Assembly: GCA_017303455.1 (NCBI GenBank)
Contig: JAFLBM010000009.1
Location: 1 to 64,000, forward strand
Length of the DNA: 64,000 bases
Direction of reading: 5' to 3'
Source: Chitinophagales bacterium
Lineage (GTDB): Bacteria > Bacteroidota > Bacteroidia > Chitinophagales > Chitinophagaceae
Position numbers and translations under genes: made by a program. Shown here one piece after another: positions 61,929-64,000 of the stretch. The notes below the pieces were generated by a model. That model searched no databases and was not told where the DNA came from. It saw nothing but the letters and a program-made list of their open reading frames with translations. The number at the start of each line of letters is the position of its first letter. Within the stretch, counting starts at the first letter, position 1.

Positions 61929-61936
61929 TAGCTTTG
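61929..61936 (+). promoter_or_regulatory. TAnnTTTG promoter box
   Basis: TAGCTTTG matches the Bacteroidota -7 consensus exactly and lies 35 bases ahead of the ATG at 61972. No good -33 TTG box is seen at the right distance upstream. It would drive the small gene at 61972-62265. Confidence 0.4.
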
Positions 61937-61971
61937 TACTGAAATAAATTCTTAATCAAAAAATGTGAAGT

Positions 61972-62265
61972 ATGAGCAGTGGAGTAACAAACGGGAAAAA
62001 AGAAAAATCAAAGGTTTTTGAAATGATTTTGTGCAGCCCCGGTATGACGGAAAGTTGCAAGATAAGTCTAAAAATAACAAGACAAAATACGTTGTTGTTA
62101 AGCAGGCTGATTGAAACTGGAATCCTTAATTCCAAAAGTACTTTAGAGGATGAAATACTGGACGCTTTACCGGAAGCATCCGTAGCTGAATTTAAAACGA
62201 TTTACGAAGAAATTCTAACGAAGGCAGGGCTTACTGATTTTTACGAAAAATTAAAATCGCTTTAG
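61972..62265 (+). CDS. Small unrecognised protein of the element
   Basis: A 97-residue, mostly helical protein ('KISLKITRQNTLLLSRLIETGIL', 'LEDEILDALPEASVAEFKTIYEEIL'). No family is recognised. It is divergent from mobA, with the candidate oriT in between, and has a promoter-like box 35 bases upstream. Genes in this position often control mobilisation or help the relaxosome. It ends shortly before a hairpin that would end transcription from both sides. Confidence 0.6.
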   Translation: MSSGVTNGKKEKSKVFEMILCSPGMTESCKISLKITRQNTLLLSRLIETGILNSKSTLEDEILDALPEASVAEFKTIYEEILTKAGLTDFYEKLKSL

Positions 62266-62270
62266 AAATC

Positions 62271-62295
62271 CGGCCAGTAATTAACTGGTCGATTT
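62271..62295. terminator. Hairpin between converging genes
   Basis: CGGCCAGT (62271-62278) pairs with ACTGGTCG (62284-62291), with one G-T pair and the loop AATTA, followed on the plus strand by ATTTTC. It lies in the 30 bases between two converging stops and would serve as a two-way terminator. Confidence 0.5.
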
Positions 62296-63333
62296 TCAAG
62301 AAGGCATTGGCGGGAGCGTCAATTCAAAAACAGGGCTTACCGGAAGCTGAAAATATTTGCTGTTTACCTCATCGTTTACGAAGCGGCAAATTTCATAAAT
62401 CGAGAACCCGATTCGATCAGATTGAAGACTAGACTTGTGAAAGCCTATCAGATTTGTTTCATTTCCCCGGTAAGTAATAAAAATGATGGCAGGGGGTGCA
62501 TAATCGTCTGTCATTATTCCATTCTTTTTTAGAGGCTGCCCTATATTGGGTTTGCCTTTAAATTCGACCCAGTCGTACATAGGATCGTTCTGTTTTCCAA
62601 AGCAGGCATTCCAAAGGCATCCGCTTTTTAGTTCGTTCAGGGGAGGACTGAGAAATACTGGCAATGCTTCCTGCATAAAGATAGGATGCCCCAGAATTTT
62701 AGTATCAATGAGGAGTATCCCTTCTTTACCGCCGAAGTTAAGTTGAGATGGCTTATAATTGTTCTGTACTTTGTCTATGAAGGACTCTATTACAGTAGCC
62801 ACTTTGTAATGATTGAGGTTGTTGCCCTTCTTGAAAGGAGAATATACAATAGATTCACTTGTGCCATAAGGTCTCCTTCCGGCAATTTGCTCTTCTATCG
62901 AAATTTTTGAACGAAGGGATTGCTGCTGAATGTCTTTAAAATTAATGTTATCATGGTTATAGGAAAGTGTCTTCAGGTCTATATTGATAACCTCCCCATT
63001 TCTATTAGTCCAGGTATAATCCGCGCTGGGTATTGCGCCGGTGTCCTGCCATGATATATTGCCTTTGGTTTGCAGTAAATCGAACACTACAATTTCATTG
63101 TATGCATCAAATGCATTTTTGTAATAAGAACTGTAGTCAATCGTGCAGTTACGAAGATTGGCCAGGCAGGTATCTCTCCGATCCTTAATATGATTGTCCA
63201 TACTAGACCTTTCATCGATTTCCCGGCACTTGGCAAGGTTAAAATGTTCTAGTACCGGGTTACCCGTAATCGTGCTGGTATCCCGCTGAAGCCGCCCCAC
63301 TATTTGTTCGAGGTTCTCCATTATTTCAGGCAC
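62296..63333 (-). CDS. Putative PD-(D/E)xK-like nuclease, cargo gene
   Basis: A 345-residue protein of unknown family. A possible restriction-endonuclease-like core is seen as 'IPSADYTWTNRNGEVINIDLK' near residues 102-122: Asp106 followed by Asp119-x-Lys121 after a beta hairpin, the usual D...(D/E)xK order. The N-terminal 70 residues are helical and polar. It overlaps the upstream gene by 8 bases, so the two are probably translated and act together, perhaps as a two-part restriction or defence module. The nuclease call rests on one short motif. Confidence 0.5.
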   Translation of the reverse strand: MPEIMENLEQIVGRLQRDTSTITGNPVLEHFNLAKCREIDERSSMDNHIKDRRDTCLANLRNCTIDYSSYYKNAFDAYNEIVVFDLLQTKGNISWQDTGAIPSADYTWTNRNGEVINIDLKTLSYNHDNINFKDIQQQSLRSKISIEEQIAGRRPYGTSESIVYSPFKKGNNLNHYKVATVIESFIDKVQNNYKPSQLNFGGKEGILLIDTKILGHPIFMQEALPVFLSPPLNELKSGCLWNACFGKQNDPMYDWVEFKGKPNIGQPLKKNGIMTDDYAPPAIIFITYRGNETNLIGFHKSSLQSDRIGFSIYEICRFVNDEVNSKYFQLPVSPVFELTLPPMPS

Positions 63334-63967
63334 TGAGGGTTGATAAAATCTGTTTTGTTTCTGTGATTGATTTCACTGTTTTTTCTGAACCCCTGAAATC
63401 TTCCAGTACCCTGTTGATATACCAGTTCAGGTCACCGATGTTATCATATCGATCCTTGAGTTTATCCTGCTGCCCTTGCAAAAATGTAATGACTTGTATA
63501 AGGTCTTGTTCGCTTTTGGCGGCAAGCGCAAACAACCATTCGAGGATAATGCTTCTGGCGGAATCGTGAAAGTGCCGGGTATCTTCATACTCTTTAGCGA
63601 GCAACAGGTATATTACATCTTCCATTTCCTGTAAGGCCGCTGTAGTATCTATACTGATCGGATGGCCGGATTGTATGTGATGCGGTGATTTCTTATTAAG
63701 CCGTACAAGACTGATCAGGAACTTAAATGCTTCGATGTCGCCAATCTCTGCCATTACTTGGGAAATATTGATCTTTCTTTCCTCTGTAGTATCTGCCGCC
63801 TGAAGCGCTTCTGTTCCTTTCCTGATAATACTATCGGGGTTTGTTTTGTATAGTGTTGAGGTCAGATGCTGAAAATAATAGTCATTATAATTATTCAGGC
63901 TTTCATACAGTGCAACAATTTTAGCTTTATCTCCACCTAAATCAAGATAAATAGATGTGGCATCCAT
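63326..63967 (-). CDS. Unrecognised helical protein, possibly cut by window edge
   Basis: A 213-residue, almost wholly helical protein with a HEAT-like rhythm ('QVMAEIGDIEAFKFLISLVRL', 'ARSIILEWLFALAAKSEQDLIQVITFL'). The ATG at 63967 is a fair start, but the frame stays open to the end of the window (63968-64000), so the true start may lie outside. It overlaps the next gene by 8 bases. No family is recognised; helical-repeat partners of nucleases are common in defence modules. Confidence 0.55.
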   Translation of the reverse strand: MDATSIYLDLGGDKAKIVALYESLNNYNDYYFQHLTSTLYKTNPDSIIRKGTEALQAADTTEERKINISQVMAEIGDIEAFKFLISLVRLNKKSPHHIQSGHPISIDTTAALQEMEDVIYLLLAKEYEDTRHFHDSARSIILEWLFALAAKSEQDLIQVITFLQGQQDKLKDRYDNIGDLNWYINRVLEDFRGSEKTVKSITETKQILSTLSA

Positions 63968-64000
63968 CCGATCAATCCCGTCCCTTTTAGTGTCCTGAAT

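Larger units (their letters stand above)
54404..64000. mobile_element. Left part of a mobilisable or integrative element
   Basis: Mobilisation genes (coupling protein, MOBP relaxase, accessory protein), a candidate oriT and a set of nuclease- and HEPN-like genes occupy the right end of the window, after the uniform CIS operon. This grouping is typical of integrative mobilisable elements of Bacteroidota. The left boundary is placed at the candidate core site; the right end, integrase and any replication or transfer genes lie outside the window. Confidence 0.6.

Overview
The window reads as chromosomal DNA of a Bacteroidota bacterium, plausibly of the Chitinophagaceae type (organism name low confidence). 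The signs are promoter-like TAnnTTTG boxes, a flavobacteria/cytophaga-style zeaxanthin cluster, a Bacteroidota-type contractile injection system (CIS) and MobA/MobB/MobC-like mobilisation genes. Almost all of it is coding. No rRNA, tRNA, CRISPR array or insertion sequence was seen, and no gene-free stretch exceeds 300 bases.

Region 1 (1-19069) is a surface-polysaccharide locus. A WbpG-type amidotransferase with its HisH and HisF-like ammonia-supplying partners should build an acetamidino group on a sugar nucleotide. Around them lie a GNAT acetyltransferase, a TylF-like methyltransferase, a second WbpG-like protein with an altered PP-loop, a Wzx flippase, four GT4 glycosyltransferases, one capsule-type GT-B transferase, an asparagine-synthase-like amidotransferase, a transglutaminase-like membrane protein, a Wzy-like membrane protein on the other strand, and a CpsB/YwqE-type PHP phosphatase.

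Region 2 (19154-25265) is a carotenoid operon: a B12-binding MerR regulator of the CarH/LitR type, an ECF sigma factor, crtI, crtB, idi, crtZ and crtY. The expected product is zeaxanthin. The 138-base gap between regulator and sigma factor holds two similarly spaced inverted repeats that could be operators.

Region 3 (25805-54341, all minus strand) is a complete CIS operon of about 28.5 kb. In transcription order it holds a 58-residue leader ORF, a DUF4255 cap-type protein, an unrecognised 416-residue protein, two sheaths, two tubes, a 59-residue DUF5908-like protein missed at ordinary size cut-offs, a LysM hub, a VgrG/gpD-like spike, a PAAR tip, gp25, two large baseplate wedge proteins, a 1504-residue PKD protein and a tape-measure protein. 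These are followed by a 1196-residue DUF4157 effector ending in an HNH nuclease motif, a directly abutting candidate immunity gene, a second DUF4157 protein and an AAA+ ATPase. The toxin/immunity pair is the most interesting signal, because most described extracellular CIS deliver cargo to eukaryotic cells and need no immunity gene.

Region 4 (about 54404 to the window end) looks like one end of a mobilisable or integrative element abutting the CIS operon. It carries an AbiV/HEPN-like protein, a PIN-like protein, a DUF559-like nuclease with a zinc ribbon, a TraG/VirD4-type coupling protein, a MOBP relaxase with its accessory protein, a candidate oriT, and a pair of overlapping unrecognised genes, one with a possible nuclease motif. 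The first three and the last pair look like defence cargo. All function calls come from reading motifs by eye; no database search was run.
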